This document shows, piece by piece, positions 40,263 to 48,349 of a stretch of 64,000 nt of DNA (the stretch's first letter is position 1; every line of letters begins with the position of its first letter). The DNA lies in contig NZ_JAABOK010000012.1 of NCBI RefSeq assembly GCF_009928525.1, positions 186,001 through 250,000 on the forward strand, in the 5' to 3' direction. The DNA is from Chitinophaga solisilvae. Lineage in GTDB: Bacteria; Bacteroidota; Bacteroidia; Chitinophagales; Chitinophagaceae. A program made the position numbers and the translations under genes. The notes below the pieces were generated by a model. The model was not told the origin of the DNA. It made no database searches and worked only from the letters and a program-made list of their open reading frames with translations.

Positions 40263-42710
40263 ATGACGCATTACAATTGTATTAGTATTCAAAGTAAGGT
40301 TCCTGGTGCAGTATACAGGAGTGTAAAGCGTTTGCCGGCACTATATGGTATATGGATGGCTTTCCTGCTGATGCTGCCGGCAGGCGTATGGGCGCAGCAG
40401 TTATGCCAGGTGAAGATCCGCTTAATCCATGCAAACGATTCTTCCGCCATACCTTTTGCCCGGATAATTATTGCAGACCTGAACGGAAAAACGGTGGCCT
40501 CGGCAGTGACAGATCAGCAGGGTGTCAGTATGGTGAACCTGGCGGATACCTTCAGCAGCAAGGTACGGGTACAATGTAAACCACTGGGGTTTGAAGCCTA
40601 TACATCTGCACCGTTATCTTTTGACCGGCAAATGCACGATGTTGTAGTACTGGCGCTATCGCGGCTTCCCGTACAGCTTGCAGCCGTAAATATTTTTCAG
40701 CAGCAACTGACTAAAGATGTTGATAAACTTGTTTACCGGGTGAAACAGGATCAGTTTTCAGGCGGCACTGGCAGCGCGGAACTTTTTACCAGGTTACCCG
40801 GCGTAACGATGGTGTCAGGCGCGGTTAAACTAAACGGACGGTCCGGGGTGCTGATACTGATCGACGGAAAGGGCGAGTTTAAAAGTCAGTCGGAACAACT
40901 GGCATATCTTGCTACCCTGAGTGCAGACCAGGTAGATAAAATAGAGATTATGGCCTTCCCTTCTTCCCGGTATGATGCCAGCATTTCTTCCGTCATCAAT
41001 GTGATCACCCGGAAAGAGCGGAGTATTGCCAGCATACGGGCCAATTATTCCCAGCCGCTGTATATGGTAACAGGAGATTTCGGCAGCAGTATGCCGTCCG
41101 GCGGCATGTCAGCCAATCTCAATTTCAAAATCAGGAAAATTAAAACCACCTTCGTTTTAAACACAGGTAATCAGAGGGGATTGGAGAAATCTTCAGGAGA
41201 AAATGTGGTGTACGACCAGTTCCGGTTTACTTCTCAGCGGTATGCTCAGACAGCCGCTTTCAGAATTGCTCCGGGGCTCTCCATGGATTACGATATAAAT
41301 AAGCGTTCCAGCGCCGGTATAGAGGCTGATATTTCATTTACGCCTTCCACGATCAGTAACGTATCGGAGCATTATACCTTCAGCAACTATTCCAATGCGG
41401 CTAAGGATTCGGTTATTACAGCTGAAAACAGGTACCGGGGAGAAAGAAAATCTATCCGGACGGCTGCCAGCTATAAATATCTGCTGAACGAAAAGAAAAA
41501 CAGCCACCTGTATGCTAATTTCATCTATGTGCATAATCCTGCTGTGAATGCAAACAGCATTGCGCGGGTATCTGATATAAATGGCGCATCCTTCGCCGGT
41601 AACTATCTCCGTAATACGACCAGCATCTATAACGGGTCAGTAATTTTGTCTGACGTACTTAAAGCTGCCTGGGTAAGCACAGAGTTCGGCGCAAAGTTAA
41701 ATGCGCTGGAAAACAGTACTAAACAGGTGCTGAACGGTGGTAACGCCGATTTTCATTATAGAGAAAGGATCGGCAGTTTATTTTTCAGTGCCCGCTGGAA
41801 ATTAGGTAAGTATCAGCTGATATCAGGGCTACGAAGCGAATGGGTAAATGCAGATGCTGTATTCAGACAGGCCGGCAAGGATGAAACAGCAGAAAGAAAT
41901 TATTTTAAAGTATATCCCAATCTTGTTATACAGCACGATTTCAGCAGTAACCTGAATGCAAGCCTGGGATATACCAAAAAGATAAGACGGCCGCTGATGG
42001 GAGATATTAACCCTTCCCAGCAGGTAATGAGCAACTTCAGAACACAGTCGGGTAATATCGGTTTTGTGCCTGCCTATTTTGACAGAATAGAAGGACAGCT
42101 TACGTACAAACAGCTGGTAGTAACCCTGTATTATGAAAGTTCATCCAACAGGCGGGTATTTATTCCTGAGAAAGATAAGCCGTTTGAATTTAAGGCCGCC
42201 AATGTGGGGCAAATGAAACAATATGGTATTGCTGCTTATCAGTCTTTCCATATCAGCAAATGGTTTAGCTCGGAGGTTAACGTTAATTATGCCTATTCAA
42301 CCTATCATGCACCAGGGCTGAGTTACAGATTCGATAATACCAACCTGTTCGAAATCAGCAGTACAAATGATTTTACAATAAGCGACCGTACCAGAATACA
42401 GGCCACCATCTACTATAATGCCAAGATGAACCTGGAGTATGCTACCTATGGAGATTACTATTCCAGCTCGCTGACGTTAAAACAGATTCTGCTGAAAAAT
42501 AAATTGTTCCTGAACCTGTCTGTGAATGATCCGGCCGGCATAGAAAAAGTAAGGGCCAGCACCTTCTATCCCAGCCAGACGGATATTTCAGAAGCCATCA
42601 GTAATAACCGTACTTTTTCATTGCAGGTAGTTTATAATTTTCCGCTGGGTCAGAAGTTCCGCAGGCAGGTTTACAAGAACCGCACGGATGGTGAGATCAG
42701 AGATCAGTGA
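40263..42710 (+). CDS. TonB-dependent receptor-like outer membrane protein of the peptide locus
   Basis: An 815-residue protein. A signal sequence lies around residues 20-45 (M-A-F-L-L-M-L-P-A-G-V-W-A-Q-Q), then a carboxypeptidase-like beta-sandwich (about 48-125), a plug (G-T-G-S-A-E-L-F-T-R-L-P-G-V, G-R-S-G-V-L-I-L-I-D-G-K-G) and a barrel with Tyr/Phe-rich strands ending Q-V-V-Y-N-F-P-L-G-Q-K-F. The start is uncertain because the Met chosen leaves an unusually long positively charged pre-region. It opens a forward cluster with the redox lipoprotein and NVEALA-type peptide genes and may recognise or import a peptide or other ligand at the outer membrane. Confidence 0.88.
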   Translation: MTHYNCISIQSKVPGAVYRSVKRLPALYGIWMAFLLMLPAGVWAQQLCQVKIRLIHANDSSAIPFARIIIADLNGKTVASAVTDQQGVSMVNLADTFSSKVRVQCKPLGFEAYTSAPLSFDRQMHDVVVLALSRLPVQLAAVNIFQQQLTKDVDKLVYRVKQDQFSGGTGSAELFTRLPGVTMVSGAVKLNGRSGVLILIDGKGEFKSQSEQLAYLATLSADQVDKIEIMAFPSSRYDASISSVINVITRKERSIASIRANYSQPLYMVTGDFGSSMPSGGMSANLNFKIRKIKTTFVLNTGNQRGLEKSSGENVVYDQFRFTSQRYAQTAAFRIAPGLSMDYDINKRSSAGIEADISFTPSTISNVSEHYTFSNYSNAAKDSVITAENRYRGERKSIRTAASYKYLLNEKKNSHLYANFIYVHNPAVNANSIARVSDINGASFAGNYLRNTTSIYNGSVILSDVLKAAWVSTEFGAKLNALENSTKQVLNGGNADFHYRERIGSLFFSARWKLGKYQLISGLRSEWVNADAVFRQAGKDETAERNYFKVYPNLVIQHDFSSNLNASLGYTKKIRRPLMGDINPSQQVMSNFRTQSGNIGFVPAYFDRIEGQLTYKQLVVTLYYESSSNRRVFIPEKDKPFEFKAANVGQMKQYGIAAYQSFHISKWFSSEVNVNYAYSTYHAPGLSYRFDNTNLFEISSTNDFTISDRTRIQATIYYNAKMNLEYATYGDYYSSSLTLKQILLKNKLFLNLSVNDPAGIEKVRASTFYPSQTDISEAISNNRTFSLQVVYNFPLGQKFRRQVYKNRTDGEIRDQ

Positions 42711-42777
42711 TCAGTGAGTAACCCTGAAATAACGCTTATGCCAATTATGTATCCCTTATATTAACCTTGTAAGTCCC

Positions 42778-43350
42778 ATGAAACGTAACATTTTTCCTGT
42801 AAGTATCCTATTGGCGCTGATAGTGATGTTTTTTACCTCCTGCCACAGTGGCTCCGCGAAAACGGAAGATATTGTACAAACATGGATGGGAAAGAAAATC
42901 AGGTTCCCGGATAATGTACTTTGTTCTGAACTGGGAGAAATCAAACCCTGTAAAACAAATGACTACAAAAAATTCCGCGTATTGGTATATACCGATTCTG
43001 TCGGCTGCGTAAGCTGCAAACTACGCCTGGATGAATGGAAGCGGTTTATAAAGGAATTAGGGGAAGCCAATTCCAGGGATGTGGATTTCGTTTTCTATTT
43101 TAACCCGCGGAAAACAGATAACCTTACTGAACTATTTAAACGGGAATATTTCAGAATCCCTGTGCACATTGACGTGAACGATGACATAAACAGGATCAAT
43201 AAGTTTCCGGCACAGATGGAGTATCAGTGCTTCCTGCTCGATAAGGATAATAAAGTGATGCTGGTAGGAAACCCCACTTTAAGTACCGTCATCTGGGACT
43301 TGTATAAAAAGGCGTTAACCGGACAGATGGATGTTAACCTGCCCAGATAG
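42778..43350 (+). CDS. Thioredoxin-like lipoprotein with C-x-x-C
   Basis: A 190-residue protein. Lipobox F-T-S-C near residue 22. The rest reads as a thioredoxin-like fold with the redox motif G-C-V-S-C-K near residue 80 in the right place after a beta strand (F-R-V-L-V-Y-T-D-S), a V-D-F-V-F-Y-F strand and a late C-F-L-L-D-K-D-N-K strand with G-N-P. Proteins of this sort frequently accompany NVEALA-type peptide genes in Bacteroidota. It probably manipulates thiols of the small Cys-containing peptides encoded next. Confidence 0.78.
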   Translation: MKRNIFPVSILLALIVMFFTSCHSGSAKTEDIVQTWMGKKIRFPDNVLCSELGEIKPCKTNDYKKFRVLVYTDSVGCVSCKLRLDEWKRFIKELGEANSRDVDFVFYFNPRKTDNLTELFKREYFRIPVHIDVNDDINRINKFPAQMEYQCFLLDKDNKVMLVGNPTLSTVIWDLYKKALTGQMDVNLPR

Positions 43351-43418
43351 GCAGCCCCGCCGTGGCCTTCACCAACAGCTCATAGTTACCCTTTTTTTCA
43401 CTATTTAAACTTTCATTT

Positions 43419-43664
43419 ATGAAAATGAGACTCTTGTCTTTGGGTGGAGCGGCTATTGCCCTCACCATTGTTATCTCTGCGCTGACTTTCCGCGTTGAAA
43501 AGTCTACAGCTTCCACTATGTCAGGTATTAACGTGGCAGCGTTGAATGCGGCGGCTTTCGGTGAGTGCACCGGGCCCCGTCCGCAGAATGGTAACTGCGA
43601 AAGCAGCAATACCAATAAGTGCTCTGATCTTTCCGGCTGCAATTCCGGCGGAACAGAACGCTAG
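43419..43664 (+). CDS. NVEALA-type peptide 1
   Basis: An 81-residue secreted peptide: charged start, hydrophobic segment L-S-L-G-G-A-A-I-A-L-T-I-V-I-S-A-L, then the family box I-N-V-A-A-L-N-A-A-A-F-G-E (compare N-V-E-A-L-A) and a short tail with four Cys (E-C-T-G, G-N-C-E, N-K-C-S, S-G-C-N). The role of NVEALA peptides is not established; they are usually exported and found as paralogous pairs. Its neighbour is a near-identical copy. Confidence 0.8.
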   Translation: MKMRLLSLGGAAIALTIVISALTFRVEKSTASTMSGINVAALNAAAFGECTGPRPQNGNCESSNTNKCSDLSGCNSGGTER

Positions 43665-43739
43665 TTTCCAAATTTGCATTTGAATGCATTTTTGCAAAAA
43701 AGACAGACTTTTTCTTCATCACTATTTAAAGTTTCACTT

Positions 43740-43985
43740 ATGCAAAAGAGAATTTTGTCTTTGGGTGGAGCCGCTATTGCGCTCGCCATCATCATCTCTG
43801 CGCTGACTTTCCGCGCGGAGAAGTCTACTGCTTCTACCTTGTCCGGTATTAACGTGGCTGCCCTGAACGAGGCTGCTTTCGGTGAATGCACCGGCCCTCG
43901 TCCGCAGAATGGCAATTGTGAGAGCCGTAATACCAACAAGTGCTCAGACACTGCCGGCTGTAATTCCGGCGGAACTGAACGCTAG
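43740..43985 (+). CDS. NVEALA-type peptide 2
   Basis: An 81-residue paralogue of the preceding peptide, with only a handful of substitutions, the same four Cys and the same G-P-R-P-Q-N-G-N-C core. The start M-Q-K-R-I was chosen because it aligns with the paralogue; a longer frame adds sequence from the intergenic region. The two genes are about 75 nt apart and look like a recent tandem duplication. Confidence 0.8.
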   Translation: MQKRILSLGGAAIALAIIISALTFRAEKSTASTLSGINVAALNEAAFGECTGPRPQNGNCESRNTNKCSDTAGCNSGGTER

Positions 43986-44085
43986 ATGGCCAGACCATGC
44001 ATTTGAATGCAATTGGCAAAGGTGGCGGGCTGAACTGAGGCCCGCCCCTTGCGTCTTCATTTTATCATTATCACCACATCTCATT

Positions 44086-45192
44086 ATGAAAGCATCCGTA
44101 TGTTTATGGCTTTGCCTGCTGATAATTTTTGCAGCAGGCTGCAACCGGACCAGTAAAGAAGCACCACTTAATATTCCTACAGAACAAATAGATCTTGCAA
44201 AGTACCAGGAAGTAAATTTCAGCAGTCTGCCGGATGAATACGTGAAACAGAAAAAGTATGTATCCCTGGAGATGAAAGATGATGAGAATTATGTTTCGCT
44301 GATCAGTAAAGTCAAGGTTATGAATGACAAAATTTTTATTCTCGATAAGCGGAAAAAAATACTTGTTCAGTATGATGGTAATGGAAAATACCTTGGCAAA
44401 GTAGGGAAGCTGAAGGAAGAATACCTGAACATCGCCGATTTTGATGTGGATGATAACGGCAATATTTATATTATAGATGGTAAGCTGGATCGTATGCTGG
44501 TATATGATACCGCACGGCATCTGCAATATGTGAAAAAGACTCCTTTTGAAACGGATATCCTTAAAGCGCTTTCGGGCGGAGAACTTTTACTGGGACTGTC
44601 TTCCTGGAATGAAGGAGATTACCGCGGCCAGCAGGTGATAAGAACAGATAAGCAGCTGGAGCCGCTGGAAAAAGTACTGCGATACAATGAATATGTAGAT
44701 GATAACTTCTGGATAACGGGATACCGCTTTCTGCAGGTGGATAGTCTGCTGTTTTATAACAAGCCTGTTGATAACAATGTATATGTATTTTCCACTGCCG
44801 GAAAAATTAAAAAGGCATATCAGTTTAATTTCGGCGCCCTGAATGTGCCGGATGCGGATAAGAAGGATATCGAGAAGAAAGTAGATAAATACAATCATTA
44901 CAGGTTATTGTCTGAATTCACCTATGTGACAGATAAGTATGCTTTAGGGCAGTTATGGGACAAAAGAAAATTCCGTTTCTTCTATGCTGACCGCAACCGG
45001 CATATTGTTTATCTGCAGGATACAGCAGCGCCTAACGAACTGAAAAGTCTGTCGGACTTTGATGGCAAAACCCTTTCTGCGCTAATCTATCCTGGTGATT
45101 ACGATGAAAAGGCATTTGCTTCCTTACCTCCTGATACAAAATCACAATTAGAAAAAGGAGGATTTGTGGTATGTAAATATGAATTAAACTGA
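44086..45192 (+). CDS. Six-bladed beta-propeller lipoprotein
   Basis: A 368-residue protein. Lipobox A-A-G-C near residue 20; then a 6-bladed beta-propeller of the type (BF3164/NHL-like) repeatedly found beside NVEALA peptides: K-I-F-I-L-D-K-R-K-K-I-L-V-Q-Y-D, F-D-V-D-D-N-G-N-I-Y-I-I-D, and N-N-V-Y-V-F-S-T-A-G-K-I. The start M-K-A-S-V-C was set by the signal sequence; an upstream extension would overlap NVEALA peptide 2. It is likely a surface or periplasmic binding partner of the peptides. Its stop overlaps the next start (TGATG). Confidence 0.83.
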   Translation: MKASVCLWLCLLIIFAAGCNRTSKEAPLNIPTEQIDLAKYQEVNFSSLPDEYVKQKKYVSLEMKDDENYVSLISKVKVMNDKIFILDKRKKILVQYDGNGKYLGKVGKLKEEYLNIADFDVDDNGNIYIIDGKLDRMLVYDTARHLQYVKKTPFETDILKALSGGELLLGLSSWNEGDYRGQQVIRTDKQLEPLEKVLRYNEYVDDNFWITGYRFLQVDSLLFYNKPVDNNVYVFSTAGKIKKAYQFNFGALNVPDADKKDIEKKVDKYNHYRLLSEFTYVTDKYALGQLWDKRKFRFFYADRNRHIVYLQDTAAPNELKSLSDFDGKTLSALIYPGDYDEKAFASLPPDTKSQLEKGGFVVCKYELN

Positions 45193-47033
45193 TGAAGATG
45201 GTGGCGCAATACCGGCAGGTGATGATCGGATTGGCCGGCATCATGATACTGGCGGCTCTCTGCACGCCCCTGATAAGTTGCAGCAGTATATCACAGGATA
45301 TATTTTTTGCCAGGTATTACTGGCTTTTTTTTACGGCTGTATTTTCAGGCTGTATATTATGGATCCCGGCGATATGCCGGCCATTGCGTTTAACAATAAC
45401 GGATAAGCTGGTAGCGCTTTTCCTGGCTTATCTGTACCTGCAATCCATCTGGCTGCCGGATGCCATTCCTGCCAATAAGAAACTATTGTATTTTTTTGCT
45501 TCCGCACTGGTATATTTCGCCGTGCGCATATGGATTTCCGGTGCTGCTGCAGGCGGCAGAAAGCCACGGTTGTATGTGGCTGCCGGCTTATGCTTCGTGA
45601 CAGTGGTCAGTTGTGTGGTTGCCTGGTTGCAGCTAGCGGGATATATGCAATGGTACAGCCGGGCCTTCCCGGTCACCGGCACATTTTTTCATCCGGCTCC
45701 GTTAGCCGGATTTGCAGCAATGTTATGCCCGATTGTTTTTTATTATGGCTATACAATTTTGAAGTATCCTTCATCTGCGGATAAGCGTTACGGATACCTG
45801 GCGCTGGGCACAGGTGCGCTGCTGGTAATAACGGTGCTGCTTGCAGCATCAAGAGCTGCTGTGGCGGGCCTGCTGGGAGGAGTAGCCTTCACATGGCTGA
45901 CAGGCAATAGCCATGCCGTGCTGGCATGGCTCCGGAAGTATATCAGATGGTGGCTGTGGCTGCCGGTAATCGCTATCCTGCTGCTGATAGGTTTCCTGTC
46001 GTATAATATAAGGGCCGGCTCCGTGAACGGCCGGCTGCTGGTCTGGAAAGTAAGCTGGCAGATGTATAAAGACCGGCCGCTGACCGGCCACGGACCGGAT
46101 GCCTTCAGATATAAATATCCTGACTACCAGGTACAGTATTTTAAGTCCGGCAGCAGCCGGGAAAGCGAAAGGCTATTGTCCGACGAAGTAGGCAGCACCT
46201 ACAACGAACCCTTGCAGATAGCCTGCGAGCTGGGAATAATTGGGCTGCTGATATACCTGGCAATAATATACACCGCCATAAAACCCGGCCAGAAAACGGA
46301 ACCCCGGCATGATGGGGAAACCGTCATCCGGACCGGCGCCAGCGGCGCGCTAATCACATGGCTGATTTTTTCACTTTTCTCTTATCCATTGTCGTTACCG
46401 GAGCTGACGGTAAGTTTTTTTATTTACCTGGCATTATGCCAGCCGGAAACAGCGATGTATGCACATAGGCGTATAACCGTTTCCGTAATATGGATTCCGG
46501 TGTTGATAGCCGCATGTACGCTGCTCCTTTTTTCAGAGATGAAGACCATGTACAGGCAGTTACTGGCATACCGGCAATGGACTGCGGCAGACAAGCACCT
46601 GGAACTGCAGGAAGCGGTCGTTGTATACCGTTCATTATTACCGGTACTCGCGCACGAGGACAATTTTTTGTCTGTATATGCGCGGCTTTTATCTGAGCAG
46701 GATTTATACAGCGCCAGTAATGAGATACTCCGGCATAAGAAACCCTATACCTACAGCGATCTGGTGCTGATGGCGGAAAATTATACCCGGCTGAACGATA
46801 ATGAAGCTGCAATAGCTGCGTATATGAAAGGACATTATCTGTTGCCTCACAAGTATCTGCCACCCTACCGTATCATGCAGCTGAGTAAGGTGAAACATCC
46901 GGCGCTGGCCAGTAAGATGGCAGCACTCATCATTGCCATGCCTGTGAAAATACTATCCGATGATGTAACGGATATGAAAAATGCCGCTAAGCGGTGGCTG
47001 AAAAATAACGGAGATTTTTCAAAAGGAGAGTGA
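45192..47033 (+). CDS. O-antigen ligase/polymerase-like (Wzy_C) membrane protein
   Basis: A 613-residue protein with about eleven hydrophobic helices in residues 10-460. The central periplasmic loop after G-R-L-L-V-W-K-V-S-W-Q-M-Y-K-D-R-P-L-T-G-x-G is the Wzy_C signature (G-H-G-P-D-A-F) of O-antigen ligases and protein O-oligosaccharyltransferases. Residues about 470-590 form TPR-like helices. It is translationally coupled to the propeller lipoprotein gene (ATGA overlap). A glycan-transfer role linked to the peptide cluster is inferred only from context. Confidence 0.82.
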   Translation: MKMVAQYRQVMIGLAGIMILAALCTPLISCSSISQDIFFARYYWLFFTAVFSGCILWIPAICRPLRLTITDKLVALFLAYLYLQSIWLPDAIPANKKLLYFFASALVYFAVRIWISGAAAGGRKPRLYVAAGLCFVTVVSCVVAWLQLAGYMQWYSRAFPVTGTFFHPAPLAGFAAMLCPIVFYYGYTILKYPSSADKRYGYLALGTGALLVITVLLAASRAAVAGLLGGVAFTWLTGNSHAVLAWLRKYIRWWLWLPVIAILLLIGFLSYNIRAGSVNGRLLVWKVSWQMYKDRPLTGHGPDAFRYKYPDYQVQYFKSGSSRESERLLSDEVGSTYNEPLQIACELGIIGLLIYLAIIYTAIKPGQKTEPRHDGETVIRTGASGALITWLIFSLFSYPLSLPELTVSFFIYLALCQPETAMYAHRRITVSVIWIPVLIAACTLLLFSEMKTMYRQLLAYRQWTAADKHLELQEAVVVYRSLLPVLAHEDNFLSVYARLLSEQDLYSASNEILRHKKPYTYSDLVLMAENYTRLNDNEAAIAAYMKGHYLLPHKYLPPYRIMQLSKVKHPALASKMAALIIAMPVKILSDDVTDMKNAAKRWLKNNGDFSKGE

Positions 47034-47067
47034 CGGGTGCGGCGTTTTTTATGACACTAACAATCCA

Positions 47068-48345
47068 TCAGAATTTCAATGACTTCGTCAGGTTCATCCA
47101 TATTCTCCGGAATATAGACTGATCCTCTGTAATAATCTCAGCATCCGCCAGGATGCCAGGTTTCAGCTTGATGACAGAGTCGCGGTCTGTTCTGATCAAT
47201 ACAACCCTGGAAAAAAACAGGCTGTCTCTGACAGGAATATCTGATATATAGTCAATCCTTCCTTTTAAGTAACCGTACTCCTGGTAAGGGTAACTGCGTA
47301 CTTTTATCATCACCTGCTGTTCCCGTTTAACTTTTGAGGAAGATGCCTGTGGAATCAGTATTTCTCCGTAGTAATCATTTTTCCCGGCATTGATGTAAAA
47401 GAGGATGTCTCCTGTTTTTATCAGCTGGTTTTCCTGCAGAAAATCCCCATAAACGAGAAATCCGCTGGAAGAAGCGCTGATAACATATTGCTTTTTCCAG
47501 TTCTCTGCATCGCTGATGAACGTATTCAGCGACTGGTGAAATTTTTTCTCTTCTTCGATAATCTGATTTTTTATTTCTGAAAGTTCCTTGTCTTTGGCTG
47601 ACAGGCTGCTCCGGTTGCTGATGATGGTATTCTCCATCTGTGGGATAGCCTGTCTTTTGGCCAGCAGCAATGCTTTCTTCTGTTGCAGTTCCAGTGGGCT
47701 GATCACTCTTCTTTCTGCCAGCACCCTGTATTTTTCATATTCAGCTTCAGCAAGGTCCAGCTCATTTTTCTGTAGTTCATACATCTGCCGGATACGGCTG
47801 TTCTGGTCATTGACGTATTGCACTTCATGTTGTATAAAGTTTTTTCTCTTCTGCAATATTCCTTCGTGGTTAATGGCTTTATAGGTGAGGTAGGCGGCGT
47901 AGAAGTTCTGGTAGCTGCTCTGCAGCTCGCCGAGATCCAGCTCTGTAGGGGAAACCAGGACTTCCAGATCCCGGAGGGAGGTGCCGCTGTTTCTGATTTC
48001 CTTCAGCCGGTGCAATATGCTGATGACCTGGGTATGGTCTGCAATACTTTCTATATAGGCGATGTCTGTATTTTTCTCCACCCATTGCCCTTCTCTGCCG
48101 AGTATCCTGACGAGGTTGCCGGTTACCCTGCAGACAAGAGCCTTGGGGGCATTGCTGGTATTGAATTTCATGGATACGGCTACCATTTCGGGATACCTGA
48201 TGAATACCGAAAGGCCGATGAGTAGCAGGATAGTCAGCAATACAAAGGAAATACCTCTTTGCATCAGCCAGGACGGAGGTTTGGTAATGATCTCCTGCAG
48301 GTCTTCTGAATGTATGTCTTCTTCGGGATAAGTTTTCTTTGCCAT
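47068..48345 (-). CDS. HlyD-family periplasmic adaptor of the peptide exporter
   Basis: A 425-residue membrane fusion protein. A short cytoplasmic N-terminus, one transmembrane helix (about 32-52), a lipoyl/barrel-sandwich half (V-C-R-V-T-G-N-L-V-R-I-L-G-R-E-G-Q-W-V), a long coiled coil (about 150-290), the second half-motif (S-S-S-G-F-L-V-Y-G) and a beta-barrel (Y-G-E-I-L-I-P-Q). It connects the C39 ABC exporter, encoded 4 nt upstream, to an outer-membrane TolC-like channel. It is the last gene of the reverse-strand cluster. Confidence 0.92.
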   Translation of the reverse strand: MAKKTYPEEDIHSEDLQEIITKPPSWLMQRGISFVLLTILLLIGLSVFIRYPEMVAVSMKFNTSNAPKALVCRVTGNLVRILGREGQWVEKNTDIAYIESIADHTQVISILHRLKEIRNSGTSLRDLEVLVSPTELDLGELQSSYQNFYAAYLTYKAINHEGILQKRKNFIQHEVQYVNDQNSRIRQMYELQKNELDLAEAEYEKYRVLAERRVISPLELQQKKALLLAKRQAIPQMENTIISNRSSLSAKDKELSEIKNQIIEEEKKFHQSLNTFISDAENWKKQYVISASSSGFLVYGDFLQENQLIKTGDILFYINAGKNDYYGEILIPQASSSKVKREQQVMIKVRSYPYQEYGYLKGRIDYISDIPVRDSLFFSRVVLIRTDRDSVIKLKPGILADAEIITEDQSIFRRIWMNLTKSLKF

Positions 48346-48349
48346 GATA

